From Ectobius pallidus (lineage: Eukaryota > Arthropoda > Insecta > Blattodea > Ectobiidae), in contig CAXKWD010000014.1 in assembly GCA_964059195.1 (NCBI GenBank), positions 1,426,001 to 1,490,000 of the forward strand: a DNA stretch of 64,000 nt, written 5' to 3'. Position 1 is the first letter of the stretch. Each line of letters opens with the position of its first letter. A program made the position numbers and the translations under genes. Below are positions 1 through 10,800 of this stretch, piece after piece. Below the pieces are notes generated by a model that was given only the letters and a program-made list of their open reading frames with translations, searched no databases and was not told the DNA's origin.

Positions 1-25
1 ATTTTACTTTAATAGAAAGAATACT

Positions 26-472
26 GTTGCCTAGCAATTAGTTTTAAAACACGAAAGTGTTGCCTAGCAATGCCATTTTAAACCGGAAACTGTTGCCTAG
101 CAATGTCCTCAAAAAGAACTGTTGCTTAGCAATGGCATTTTTAAACACAATATTGCTACCTATTAAAAGCTTTTAAAAAAAGATACTGTTGCGTAGCAAT
201 GTCAATTTCTGACACGAAACCTTTACCTTTCAATGCATTTTTCAAATTCGAAACTTCTTCCTAGCAATGTAATTTTTAAAGACAATTTGGCTACCTAAGA
301 ATGTAATTTTTCTATCACGAATGTTTTGCCTAGCCATGCCAGTCTAAACCGGAAACTGTTGCCTAGCAATGAAGTTTTATAACACCTGACTGTTGCTTAG
401 CAATGACATTTTGAATAAGAAACTGTAGCTTAGCAATGGCATCTCCAAATACGAAACTGTTGCCTAGCAATG
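26..472. promoter_or_regulatory. Cluster of nine X-box-like dyads in reference monomer
   Basis: Nine sub-repeat cores in this monomer keep an inverted repeat TTGC-NTA-GCAA or close to it: 26-39, 59-72, 92-105, 121-134, 188-201, 358-371, 392-405, 425-438 (GTAGC variant) and 459-472. The form GTTGCTTAGCAATG contains the 11-bp dyad TTGCT-T-AGCAA. RFX-family winged-helix factors of animals and fungi bind inverted repeats of GTTGCC-type half-sites, with CCTAGCAAC as a typical half. Here the last base is T instead of C. Binding is inferred from resemblance only. The same arrangement recurs in nearly every monomer of the window. Confidence 0.35.
163..176. repeat. 14-bp palindrome TTAAAAGCTTTTAA (class-specific)
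   Basis: This is a perfect palindrome with AAGCTT at its centre, followed by an A-tract. It occurs at this point in most B and E monomers and in a slightly altered form (TTTAAAGCTTTTAAA) in C and X monomers. In D, F, H and I monomers it is replaced by TTATAAACTTTTAAA, which destroys it. It is a useful class marker and creates a HindIII recognition site once per monomer in part of the array. Confidence 0.85.
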
Positions 473-525
473 TCTTCTATAAGGAATAGCCTTTAATCCC
501 TCAATGATCAATACATACAATGAAA

Positions 526-538
526 ATATCGGTGATAT
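526..538. repeat. 13-bp dyad ATATC-GGT-GATAT, once per monomer
   Basis: Arms ATATC and GATAT are exact reverse complements around GGT. The dyad lies in the part of the monomer (about 500-557) where the 33-bp rhythm is weakest, and it recurs about 30 bp upstream of each TTGTAAAT landmark. Most monomers keep it exactly. Variants I saw: a left arm changed to TTATC (for example near 4466, 9526, 14586, 15150, 23581, 25268 and 57855), a right arm changed to GTTAT (near 5597, 10657, 16278, 17401) or GATGT (near 7286, 12347, 19653, 63277), and TTTCG at about 30334. No known factor is assigned. Confidence 0.7.
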
Positions 539-2245
539 GCTAATGGCATAACAGGGGTTGTAAATTTTTCTTTAATAGAAAAGAATACTGTTGCCTAGCA
601 ATGAGTTTTAAAACACGAAAGTGTTGCCTAGCAATGCCATTTTAAACAGGAAACTGTTGCCTAGCAATGCCATCAAAAAGAACTGTTGATTAGCAATGTA
701 ATTTTTGAACACAATATTGCTACCTATTTAAAGCTTTTAAAAAAAGGTACTGTTGCGTAGCAATGTCAATTTCTGACACGAAACCTTTACCTTTCAATGC
801 ATTTTCCAAAGTCGAAACTTCTTCCTAGCAATGTAATTTTTAAAAACAATTTGGCTGCATATCAACGTAATTTTTCAATCACGAATGTTTTTCCTAGCCA
901 TGCCAGTCTAAACCGGAAACTGTAGCATAGCAATGAAGTTTTAAAACACCTGACTGTTGCTTAGCAATGACATTTAGAACAAGAAACTGTAGCTTAGCAA
1001 TGCCATCTCCAAATACGAAACTGTTGCCTAGCAATGTCATCTATAAGGAATAGTTTTTAATCCCTCAATGATCAATACATACAATGAAAATATCGGTGAT
1101 ATGCTAATGGCAAAACATTGGTTGTAAATTTTGCTTTAATAGAAAGAATACTGTTGCCTAGCAATGAGTTTTAAAACACGAAAGTGTTGCCTAGCAATGC
1201 CATTTTAAACCGCAAACTGTTGCCTAGCAATGTCATCAAAAAGAACTGTTGCTTAGTAATGTCATTTTTAAACACAATATTGCTACATATTACAAACTTT
1301 TAAAAATATACTGTTGTGTAGCAATGTTAATTTCAGACACCAAACTTTTACTTTTCAATGCATTTTTAAAAGTCGAAACGTTTTCCTAGCAATGTAATTT
1401 TTAAAGACAATTTGGCTGCTTAACAATGTAATTTTTCTATGACGAAAGTTTTGCCTAGCCATGCCAGTCTAAACCGGAAACTGTTGCCTAGCAATTAAGT
1501 TTTAAAACAACTGACTCTTGCTTAGCAATGACATTTTGAACAACAAACTGTAGATTAGCAATTCCATCTCCAAATACGAAACTGTTGCCTAGCAATGTCA
1601 TCTATAACGAATAGTTTTTAATCCTTCAATGATCAATATATACAATGAAAATATCGGTGATATGCTAATGTCAAAACATGGGTTGTAAATTTTACTTTAA
1701 TAGAAAGAATACTGTTGCCTAGCAATGAGTTTTAAAACACGAAAGTGTTGCCTAGCAATGCCATTTTAAACCAGAAACTGTTGCCTAGCAATGTCATCAA
1801 AAAGAACTGTTGCTTAGCAATGTCATTTTTGAACACAATATTGCTACCTATTAAAAGCTTTTAAAAAAAGATACTGTTGCGTAGCAATGTCAATTTCTGA
1901 CACGAAACCTTTACCTTTCAATGCATTTTCCCAAGTAGAAACTTCTTCCTAGCAATGTAATTTTTAAAGACAATTTGGCTGCATATCAACGTAATTTTTC
2001 TATCACGAATGTTTTTCCTAGCCATGCCAGTCTAAACCGGAAACTGTAGCATAGCAATGAAGTTTTAAAACACCTGACTGTTGCTTAGCAATGACATTTT
2101 GAATAAGAAACTGTAGCTTAGCAATGCCATCTCCAAATACGAAACTGTTGCCTAGCAATGTCATCTATAAGGAATAGCCTTTAATCCCTCAATGATCAAT
2201 ACATACAATGAATATATCGGTGATATGCTAATGGCATAACAGGGG

Positions 2246-2809
2246 TTGTAAATTTTTCTTTAATAGACAAGAATACTGTTGCCTAGCAATGAGTTTTAAA
2301 GCACGTAAGTGTTGCCTAGCAATGCCATTTTAAACCGGAAACTGTTGCCTAGCAATGCCATCAAAAAGAACTGTTGCTTAGCAAAGTCATTTTTAAACAC
2401 AATATTGCTACCTATTAAAAGCTTTTAAAAAAAGATACTGTTGCGTAGCAATGTCAATTTCTGACACGAAACCTTTACCTTTCAATGCATTTTTCAAATT
2501 CGAAACTTCTTCCTAGCAATGTAATTTTTAAAGACAATTTGGCTACCTAAGAATGTAATTTTTCTATCACGAATGTTTTGCCTAGCCATGCCAGTCTAAA
2601 CCGGAAACTGTTGCCTAGCAATGAAGTTTTATAACACCTGACTGTTGCTTAGCAATGACATTTTGAATAAGAAACTGTAGCTTAGCAATGGCATCTCCAA
2701 ATACGAAACTGTTGCCTAGCAATGTCTTCTATAAGGAATAGCCTTTAATCCCTCAATGATCAATACATACAATGAAAATATCGGTGATATGCTAATGGCA
2801 TAACAGGGG
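2246..2809. repeat. Chimeric monomer, class H left / class B right
   Basis: The left part has the class H marks seen at 6183 and 11244: AATAGACAAG at the head, CACGTAAGTG, and AGCAAAGTCAT near 2381. From about 2415 it carries class B sequence instead: the AAAAGCTTTT palindrome, TTTTTCAAATTCG, CTACCTAAGAATG and GGCATCTCC. The switch falls between about 2390 and 2430. This looks like a recombination or conversion product within the array. Confidence 0.8.
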
Positions 2810-5800
2810 TTGTAAATTTTTCTTTAATAGAAAAGAATACTGTTGCCTAGCAATGAGTTTTAAAACACGAAAGTGTTGCCTAGCAATGCCATTTTAAACA
2901 GGAAACTGTTGCCTAGCAATGCCATCAAAAAGAACTGTTGATTAGCAATGTAATTTTTTAACACAATATTGCTACCTATTTAAAGCTTTTAAAAAAAGAT
3001 ACTGTTGCGTAGCAATGTCAATTTCTGACACGAAACCTTTACCTTTCAATGCATTTTCCAAAGTCGAAACTTCTTCCTAGCAATGTAATTTTTAAAGACA
3101 ATTTGGCTGCATATCAACGTAATTTTTCTATCACGAATGTTTTTCGTAGCCATGCCAGTCTAAACCGGAAACTGTAGCATAGCAATGAAGTTTTAAAACA
3201 CCTGACTGTTGCTTGGCAATGACATTTAGAACAAGAAACTGTAGCTTAGCAATGCCATCTCCAAATACGAAACTGTTGCCTAGCAATGTCATCTATAAGG
3301 AATAGTTTTTAATCCTTCAATGATCAATAGATACAATGAAAATATCGGTGATATGGTAATGTCAAACCATGGGTTGTAAATTTTACTTTAATAGAAAGAA
3401 TACTGTTGCCTAGCAATGAGTTTTAAAACACGAAAGTGTTGCCGAGCAATGCCATTTTAAACCGGAAACTGTGGCCTAGCAATGCCATCAAAAAGAACTG
3501 TTGCTTAGCAATGTAATTTTAAACACAATATTGCTACCTATTATAAACTTTTAAAAATATACTGTTGTGTAGCAATGTTAATTTCAGACACCAAACTTTT
3601 ACTTTTCAATGCATTTTTAAAAGTCGAAACGTTTTCCTAGCAATCTAATTTTTAAAGACAATTTGGCTGCTTAACAATGTAATTTTTCTATGACGAAAAT
3701 TTTGCCTAGCCATGCCAGTCTAAACCGGAAACTGTTGCCTAGCAATTAAGTTTTAAAACACCTGACTCTTGCTTAGCAATGACATTTTGAACAAGAAACT
3801 GTAGCTTAGCAATGCCATCTCCAAATACGAAACTGTTGCCAAGCAATGTCATCTATAACGAATAGTTTTTAATCCTTCAATGATCAATAGATACAATGAA
3901 AATATCGGTGATATGCTAATGTCAAAACATGGGTTGTAAATTTTACTTTAATAGAAAGAATACTGTTGCCTAGCAATGAGTTTTATAACACGAAAGTGTT
4001 GCCTAGCAATGCCATTTTAAACCAGAAACTGTTGCCTAGCAATGTCATCAAAAAGAACTGTTGCTTAGCAATGTCATTTTTGAACACAATATTGCTACCT
4101 ATTAAAAGCTTTTAAAAAAAGATACTGTTGCGTAGCAATGTCAATTTCTGACACGGAAACTTTACCTTTCAATGCATTTTCCAAAGTCGAAACTTCTTCC
4201 TAGCAATGTAATTTTTAAAGACAATTTGTCTGCCTATCAACGTAGTTTTTCTATCACGAATGTTTTTCCTAGCCATGCCAGTCTAAACCGGAAACTGTAG
4301 CCTAGCAATGAAGTTTTAAAACACTTACTGTTGCTTAGCAATGACATTTTAAACATGAAACTGTAGCTTAGCAATGCCATCTCCAAATACGAAACTGTTG
4401 CCTAGCAATGTCATCTATAAGGAATAGTTTTTAATCCTTCAATGATCAATACATACAATGAAATTATCGGTGATATGCTAATGTCAAAACATGGGTTGTA
4501 AATTTTACTTTAAAAGAAAGAATACTGTTGCCTAGCAATTAGTTTTAAAACACGAAAGTGTTGCCTAGCAATGCCATTTTAAACCGGAAACTGTTGCCTA
4601 GCGATGTCCTCAAAAAGAACTGTTGCTTAGCAATGGCATTTTTAAACACAATATTGCTACCTATTAAAAGCTTTTAAAAAAAGATACTGTTGCGTAGCAA
4701 TGTCAATTTCTGAAACGAAAACTTTACCTTTCAATGCATTTTTCAAATTCGAAACTTCTTCCTAGTAATGTAATTTTTAAAGACAATTTGGCTACCTAAC
4801 AATGTAATTTTTCTATCACGAATGTTTTGCCTAGCCATGCCAGTCTAAACCGGAAACTGTTGCCTAGCAATGAAGTTTTATAACACCTGACTGTTGCTTA
4901 GCAATGACATTTTGAATAAGAAACTGTAGCTTAGCAATGCCATCTCCAAATACGAAACTGTTGCCTAGCAATGTCATCTATAAGGAATAGTTTTTAATCC
5001 CTCAATGATCAATACATACGATGAAAATATCGGTGATATGCTAATGGCAAAACATTGGTTGTAAATTTTGCTTTAATAGAAAGAATACTGTTGCCTAGCA
5101 ATGAGTTTTAAAACACGAAAGTGTTGCCTAGCAATGCCATTTTAAACCGGAAACTGTTGCCTAGCAATGTCATCAAAAAGAACTATTGCTTAGCAATGTC
5201 ATTTTTGAACACAATATTGCTACCTATTTAAAGCTTTTAAAAAAAGATACTGTTGCGTAGCAATGTCAATTTCTGACACGACCCTTTACCTTTCAATGCA
5301 TTTTCCAAAGTCGAAACTTCTTCCTAGCAATGTAATTTTTAAAGACAAATTGGCTGCCTATCAACGTAATTTTTCTATCACGAATGTTTTTCCTAGCCAT
5401 GCCAGTCTAAACCGGAAACTGTAGCCTAGCAATGAAGTTTTAAAACACTTACTGTTGCATAGCAGTGACATTTTGAACAAGAAACTGTAGCTTAGCAATG
5501 CCATCTCCAAATACGAAACTGTTGCCTAGCAATGTCATCTATAAGGAATAGTTTTTAATCCTTCAATGATCAATACATACAATGAAAATATCGGTGTTAT
5601 GCTAATGTCAAAACATAGGTTGTAAATTTTACTTTAATAGAAAGAATACTGTTGCCTAGCAATTAGTTTTAAAACACGAAAGTGTTGCCTAGCAATGCCA
5701 TTTTAAACCGGAAACTGTTGCCTAGCAATGTCCTCAAAAAGAACTGTTGCTTAGAAATGGCATTTTTAAACACAATATTGCTACCTATTAAAAGCATTTA

Positions 5801-7870
5801 AAAAAAGATTCTGTTGCGTAGCAATGTCAATTTCTGACACGAAACCTTTACCTTTCAATGCATTTTTCAAATTCGAAACTTCTTCCTAGCAATGTAATTT
5901 TTAAAGACAATTTGGCTACCTAACAATGTAATTTTTCTATCACGAATGTTTTGCCTAGAAATGCCAGTCTAAACCGGAAACTGTTGCCTAGCAATGAAGT
6001 TTTATAACACCTGACTGTTGCTTAGCAATGACATTTTGAATAAGAAACTGTAGCTTAGCAATGCCATCTCCAAATACGAAACTGTTGCCTAGCAATGTCA
6101 TCTATAAGGAATAGCCTTTAATCCCTCAATGATCAATACATACAATGAATATATCGGTGATATGCTAATGGCATAACAGGGGTTGTAAATTTTTCTTTAA
6201 TAGACAAGAATACTGTTGCCTAGCAATGAGTTTTAAAACACGTAAGTGTTGCCTAGCAATGCCATTTTAAACCGGAAACTGTTGCCTAGCAATGCCATCA
6301 AAAAGAACTGTTGCTTAGCAAAGTCATTTTTAAACACAATATTGCTACCTATTATATACTTTTAAAAAATATACTGTTGCGTAGCAATGTCAATATCACA
6401 CACAAATCTTTTACCTTTCAATGCATTTTTCATGTCGAAACTTCTTCCTAGCAATGTAATTTTTAAAGACAATTTGGCTGCCTAACAATGTAATTTTTCT
6501 ATCACGAAAGGTTCGCCTAGCAATGCCAGTCTAAACCGGAAACTGTTGCCTAGCAATTAAGTTTTAAAACAACTGACTCTTGCTTAGCAATGACATTTTG
6601 AACAACAAACTGTAGCTTAGCAATGCCATCTCCAAATACGAAACTCTTGCCTAGCAATGTCATCTATAACGAATAGTTTTTAATCCTTCAATGATCAATA
6701 GATACAATGAAAATATCGGTGATATGCTAATGTCAAAACATGGGTTGTAAATTTTACTTTAATAGAAAGAATACTGTTGCCTAGCAATGAGTTTTAAAAC
6801 ACGAAAGTGTTGCCTAGCAATGCCATTTTAAACCAGAAACTGTTGCCTAGCAATGTCATCAAAAAGAACTGTTGCTTAGCAATGTCATTTTTGAACACAA
6901 TATTGCTACCTATTAAAAGCTTTTAAAAAAAGATACTGTTGCGTAGCAGTGTCAATTTCTGACACGAAACCTTTACCTTTCAATGCATTTTCCCAAGTAG
7001 AAACTTCTTCCTAGCAATGTAATTTTTAAAGACAATTTGGCTGCCTATCAACGTAATTTTTCTATCACGAATGTTTTTCCTAGCCATGCCAGTCTAAACC
7101 GGAAACTGTAGCCTAGCAATGAAGTTTTAAAACACCTGACTGTTGCTTAGCAATGACATTTTGAACAACAAACTGTAGCTTAGCAATGCCATCTCCAAAT
7201 ACGAAACTGTTGCCTAGCAATGTCATCTATAAGGAATAGTTTTTAATCCTTCAATGATCAATACATACAACGAAAATATCGGTGATGTGCTAATGTCAAA
7301 ACATGGGTTGTAAATTTTACTTTAATAGAAAGAATACTGTTGCCTAGCAATTAGTTTTAAAACACCAAAGTGTTGCCTAGCAATGCCATTTTAAACCGGA
7401 AACTGTTGCCTAGCAATGTCCTCACAAAGAACTGTTGCTTAGCAATGGCATTTTTAAACACAATATTGCTACCTATTAAAAGCTTTTAAAAAAAGATACT
7501 GTTGCGTAGCAATGTCAATTTCTGACACGAAACCTTTACCTTTCAATGCATTTTTCAAATTCGAAACTTCTTCCTAGCAATGTAATTTTTAAAGACAATT
7601 TGGCTGCCTAACAATGTAATTTTTCTATCACGAAAGGTTCGCCTAGCAATGCCAGTCTAAACCGGAAACTGTTGCCTAGCAATTAAGTTTTAAAACAACT
7701 GACTCTTGCTTAGCAATGACATTTTGAACAACAAACTGTAGCTTAGCAATGCCATCTCCAAATACGAAACTCTTGCCTAGCAATGTCATCTATAACGAAT
7801 AGTTTTTAATCCTTCAATGATCAATAGATACAATGAAAATATCGGTGATATGCTAATGTCAAAACATGGG
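2810..7870. repeat. 9-mer higher-order repeat, copy 1 (5,061 bp)
   Basis: Monomers start at 2810 (C), 3374 (F), 3934 (E), 4496 (B), 5059 (X), 5620 (B), 6183 (H), 6745 (E) and 7308 (B/H chimera). Class F is marked by GTTGCCGAGCAATG and GTGGCCTAGC. Class X has a D-like head with AACTATTGC and CACGACCC. The order of lengths 564-560-562-563-561-563-562-563-563 repeats exactly in copy 2. Differences from copy 2 concentrate in two places: the head of the third monomer (3934, class E here but class C-like at 8995) and the right half of the last monomer. Both are consistent with local gene conversion after the duplication. Confidence 0.92.
7308..7870. repeat. Chimeric monomer, class B left / class H right
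   Basis: The left part is class B (GCAATTAG, CACCAAAG, GTCCTC, palindrome near 7476). From about 7600 it has class H sequence as in the 6183 monomer: CTGCCTAACAATG, GAAAGGTTCGCC, GCAATTAAG, GAAACTCTTGCC and TCAATAGATAC. The equivalent monomer in copy 2 of the 9-mer (12369) is class B throughout, so this copy has been overwritten in its right half. Together with 2246-2809 it forms a pair with opposite halves exchanged, although the breakpoints differ. Confidence 0.8.
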
Positions 7871-10800
7871 TTGTAAATTTTTCTTTAATAGAAAAGAATA
7901 CTGTTGCCTAGCAATGAGTTTTAAAACACGAAAGTGTTGCCTAGCAATGCCATTTTAAACAGGAAACTGTTGCCTAGCAATGCCATCAAAAAGAACTGTT
8001 GATTAGCAATGTAATTTTTGAACACAATATTGCTACCTATTTAAAGCTTTTAAAAAAAGATACTGTTGCGTAGCAATGTCAATTTCTGACACGAAACCTT
8101 TACCTTTCAATGCATTTTCCAAAGTCGAAACTTCTTCCTAGCAATGTAATTTTTAAAGACAATTTGGCTGCATATCAACGTAATTTTTCTATCACGAATG
8201 TTTTTCGTAGCCATGCCAGTCTAAACCGGAAACTGTAGCATAGCAATGAAGTTTTAAAACACCTGACTATTGCTTAGCAATGACATTTAGAACAAGAAAC
8301 TGTAGCTTAGCAATGCCATCTCCAAATACGAAACTGTTGCCTAGCAATGTCATCTATAAGGAATAGTTTTTAATCCTTCAATGATCAATAGATACAATGA
8401 AAATATCGGTGATATGGTAATGTCAAACCATGGGTTGTAAATTTTACTTTAATAGAAAGAATACTGTTGCCTAGCAATGAGTTTTAAAACACGAAAGTGT
8501 TGCCGAGCAATGCCATTTTAAACCGGAAACTGTGGCCTAGCAATGCCATCAAAAAGAACTGTTGCTTAGCAATGTAATTTTAAACACAATATTGCTACCT
8601 ATTATAAACTTTTAAAAATATACTGTTGTGTAGCAATGTTAATTTCAGACACCAAACTTTTACTTTTCAATGCATTTTTAAAAGTCGAAACGTTTTCTTA
8701 GCAATCTAATTTTTAAAGACAATTTGGCTGCTTAACAATGTAATTTTTCTATGACGAAAATTTTGCCTAGCCATGCCAGTCTAAACCGGAAACTGTTGCC
8801 TAGCAATTAAGTTTTAAAACACCTGACTTTTGCTTAGCAATGACATTTTGAACAAGAAACTGTAGCTTAGCAATGCCATCTCCAAATACGAAACTGTTGC
8901 CAAGCAATGTCATCTATAACGAATAGTTTTTAATCCTTCAATGATCAATACATACAATGAAAATATCGGTGATATGCTAATGACATAACAGGGGTTGTAA
9001 ATTTTTCTTTAATAGAAAAGAATACTGTTGCCTAGCAATGAGTTTTAAAACACGAAAGTGTTGCCTAGCAATGCCATTTTAAACAGGAAACTGTTGCCTA
9101 GCAATGTCATCAAAAAGAACTGTTGCTTAGCAATGTCATTTTTGAACACAATATTGCTACCTATTAAAAGCTTTTAAAAAAAGATACTGTTGCGTAGCAA
9201 TGTCAATTTCTGACACGGAAACTTTACCTTTCAATGCATTTTCCAAAGTCGAAACTTCTTCCTAGCAATGTAATTTTTAAAGACAATTTGCTGCCTATCA
9301 ACGTAGTTTTTCTATCACGAATGTTTTTCCTAGCCATGCCAGTCTAAACCGGAAACTGTAGCCTAGCAATGAAGTTTTAAAACACTTACTGTTGCTTAGC
9401 AATGACATTTTAAACATGAAACTGTAGCTTAGCAATGCCATCTCCAAATACGAAACTGTTGCCTAGCAATGTCATCTATAAGGAATAGTTTTTAATCCTT
9501 CAATGATCAATACATACAATGAAATTATCGGTGATATGCTAATGTCAAAACATGGGTTGTAAATTTTACTTTAAAAGAAAGAATACTGTTGCCTAGCAAT
9601 TAGTTTTAAAACACGAAGGTGTTGCCTAGCAATGCCATTTTAAACCGGAAACTGTTGCCTAGCAATGTCCTCAAAAAGAACTGTTGCTTAGCAATGGCAT
9701 TTTTAAACACAATATTGCTACCTAGTAAAAGCTTTTAAAAAAAGATACTGTTGCGTAGCAATGTCAATTTCTGAAACGAAAACTTTACCTTTCAATGCAT
9801 TTTTCAAATTCGAAACTTCTTCCTAGTAATGTAATTTTTAAAGACAATTTGGCTACCTAACAATGTAATTTTTCTATCACGAATGTTTTGCCTAGCCATG
9901 CCAGTCTAAACCGGAAACTGTTGCCTAGCAATGAAGTTTTATAACACCTGACTGTTGCTTAGCAATGACATTTTGAATAAGAAACTGTAGCTTAGCAATG
10001 CCATCTCCAAATACGAAACTGTTGCCTAGCAATGTCATCTATAAGGAATAGTTTTTAATCCCTCAATGATCAATACATACAATGAAAATATCGGTGATAT
10101 GCTAATGGCAAAACATTGGTTGTAAATTTTGCTTTAATAGAAAGAATACTGTTGCCTAGCAATGAGTTTTAAAACACGAAAGTGTTGCCTAGCAATGCCA
10201 TTTTAAACCGGAAACTGTTGCCTAGCAATGTCATCAAAAAGAACTATTGCTTAGCAATGTCATTTTTGAACACAATATTGCTACCTATTTAAAGCTTTTA
10301 AAAAAAGATACTGTTGCGTAGCAATGTCAATTTCTGACACGACCCTTTACCTTTCAATGCATTTTCCAAAGTCGAAACTTCTTCCTAGCAATGTAATTTT
10401 TAAAGACAAATTGGCTGCCTATCAACGTAATTTTTCTATCACGAATGTTTTTCCTAGCCATGCCAGTCTAAACCGGAAACTGTAGCCTAGCAATGAAGTT
10501 TTAAAACACTTACTGTTGCTTAGCAGTGACATTTTGAACAAGAAACTGTAGCTTAGCAATGCCATCTCCAAATACGAAACTGTTGCCTAGCAATGTCATC
10601 TATAAGGAATAGTTTTTAATCCTTCAATGATCAATACATACAATGAAAATATCGGTGTTATGCTAATGTCAAAACATAGGTTGTAAATTTTACTTTAATA
10701 GAAAGAATACTGTTGCCTAGCAATTAGTTTTAAAACACGAAAGTGTTGCCTAGCAATGCCATTTTAAACCGGAAACTGTTGCCTAGCAATGTCCTCAAAA

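Larger units (their letters stand above)
1..557. repeat. Reference monomer (class B) and its ~33-bp sub-repeats
   Basis: This monomer lacks only about its first 6 bases. It is built from diverged sub-repeats whose cores align with GTTGCCTAGCAATG and begin near 26, 59, 92, 121, 152, 188, 222, 256, 290, 325, 358, 392, 425, 459 and 493, then less clearly at 532 and 557. The mean spacing is about 33 bp. Cores at 26, 59, 92, 358 and 459 are canonical or nearly so. Those at 121, 188, 392 and 425 carry CTT, CGT or AGCTT variants. Those at 152, 222, 256, 290 and 325 are strongly diverged. Between cores lie A/T-rich spacers such as CATTTTTAAACAC. Class B is marked by GCAATTAG near 35 and GTCCTC near 105. 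The monomer therefore probably arose by amplification of a ~33-bp unit, followed by divergence and amplification of the 17-unit block. Confidence 0.9.
1..2245. repeat. 4-monomer block B-C-D-E
   Basis: Monomers start at about -5 (B), 558 (C), 1122 (D) and 1683 (E). Class C has TTTTTCTTTAATAGAAAAG at its head, AAACAGG and TTGATTAGC. Class D has TTTTGCTTTAATAG, AAACCGCAAAC, TTAGTAATG and TGTTGTGTAGC. Class E has AAACCAGAAAC. The same four monomers in the same order and with the same lengths (563, 564, 561, 563) occur at 26986-29236. The two blocks share private variants, such as CATATTACAAAC in the D unit and TTTTCAATCACG in the C unit. Confidence 0.9.
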
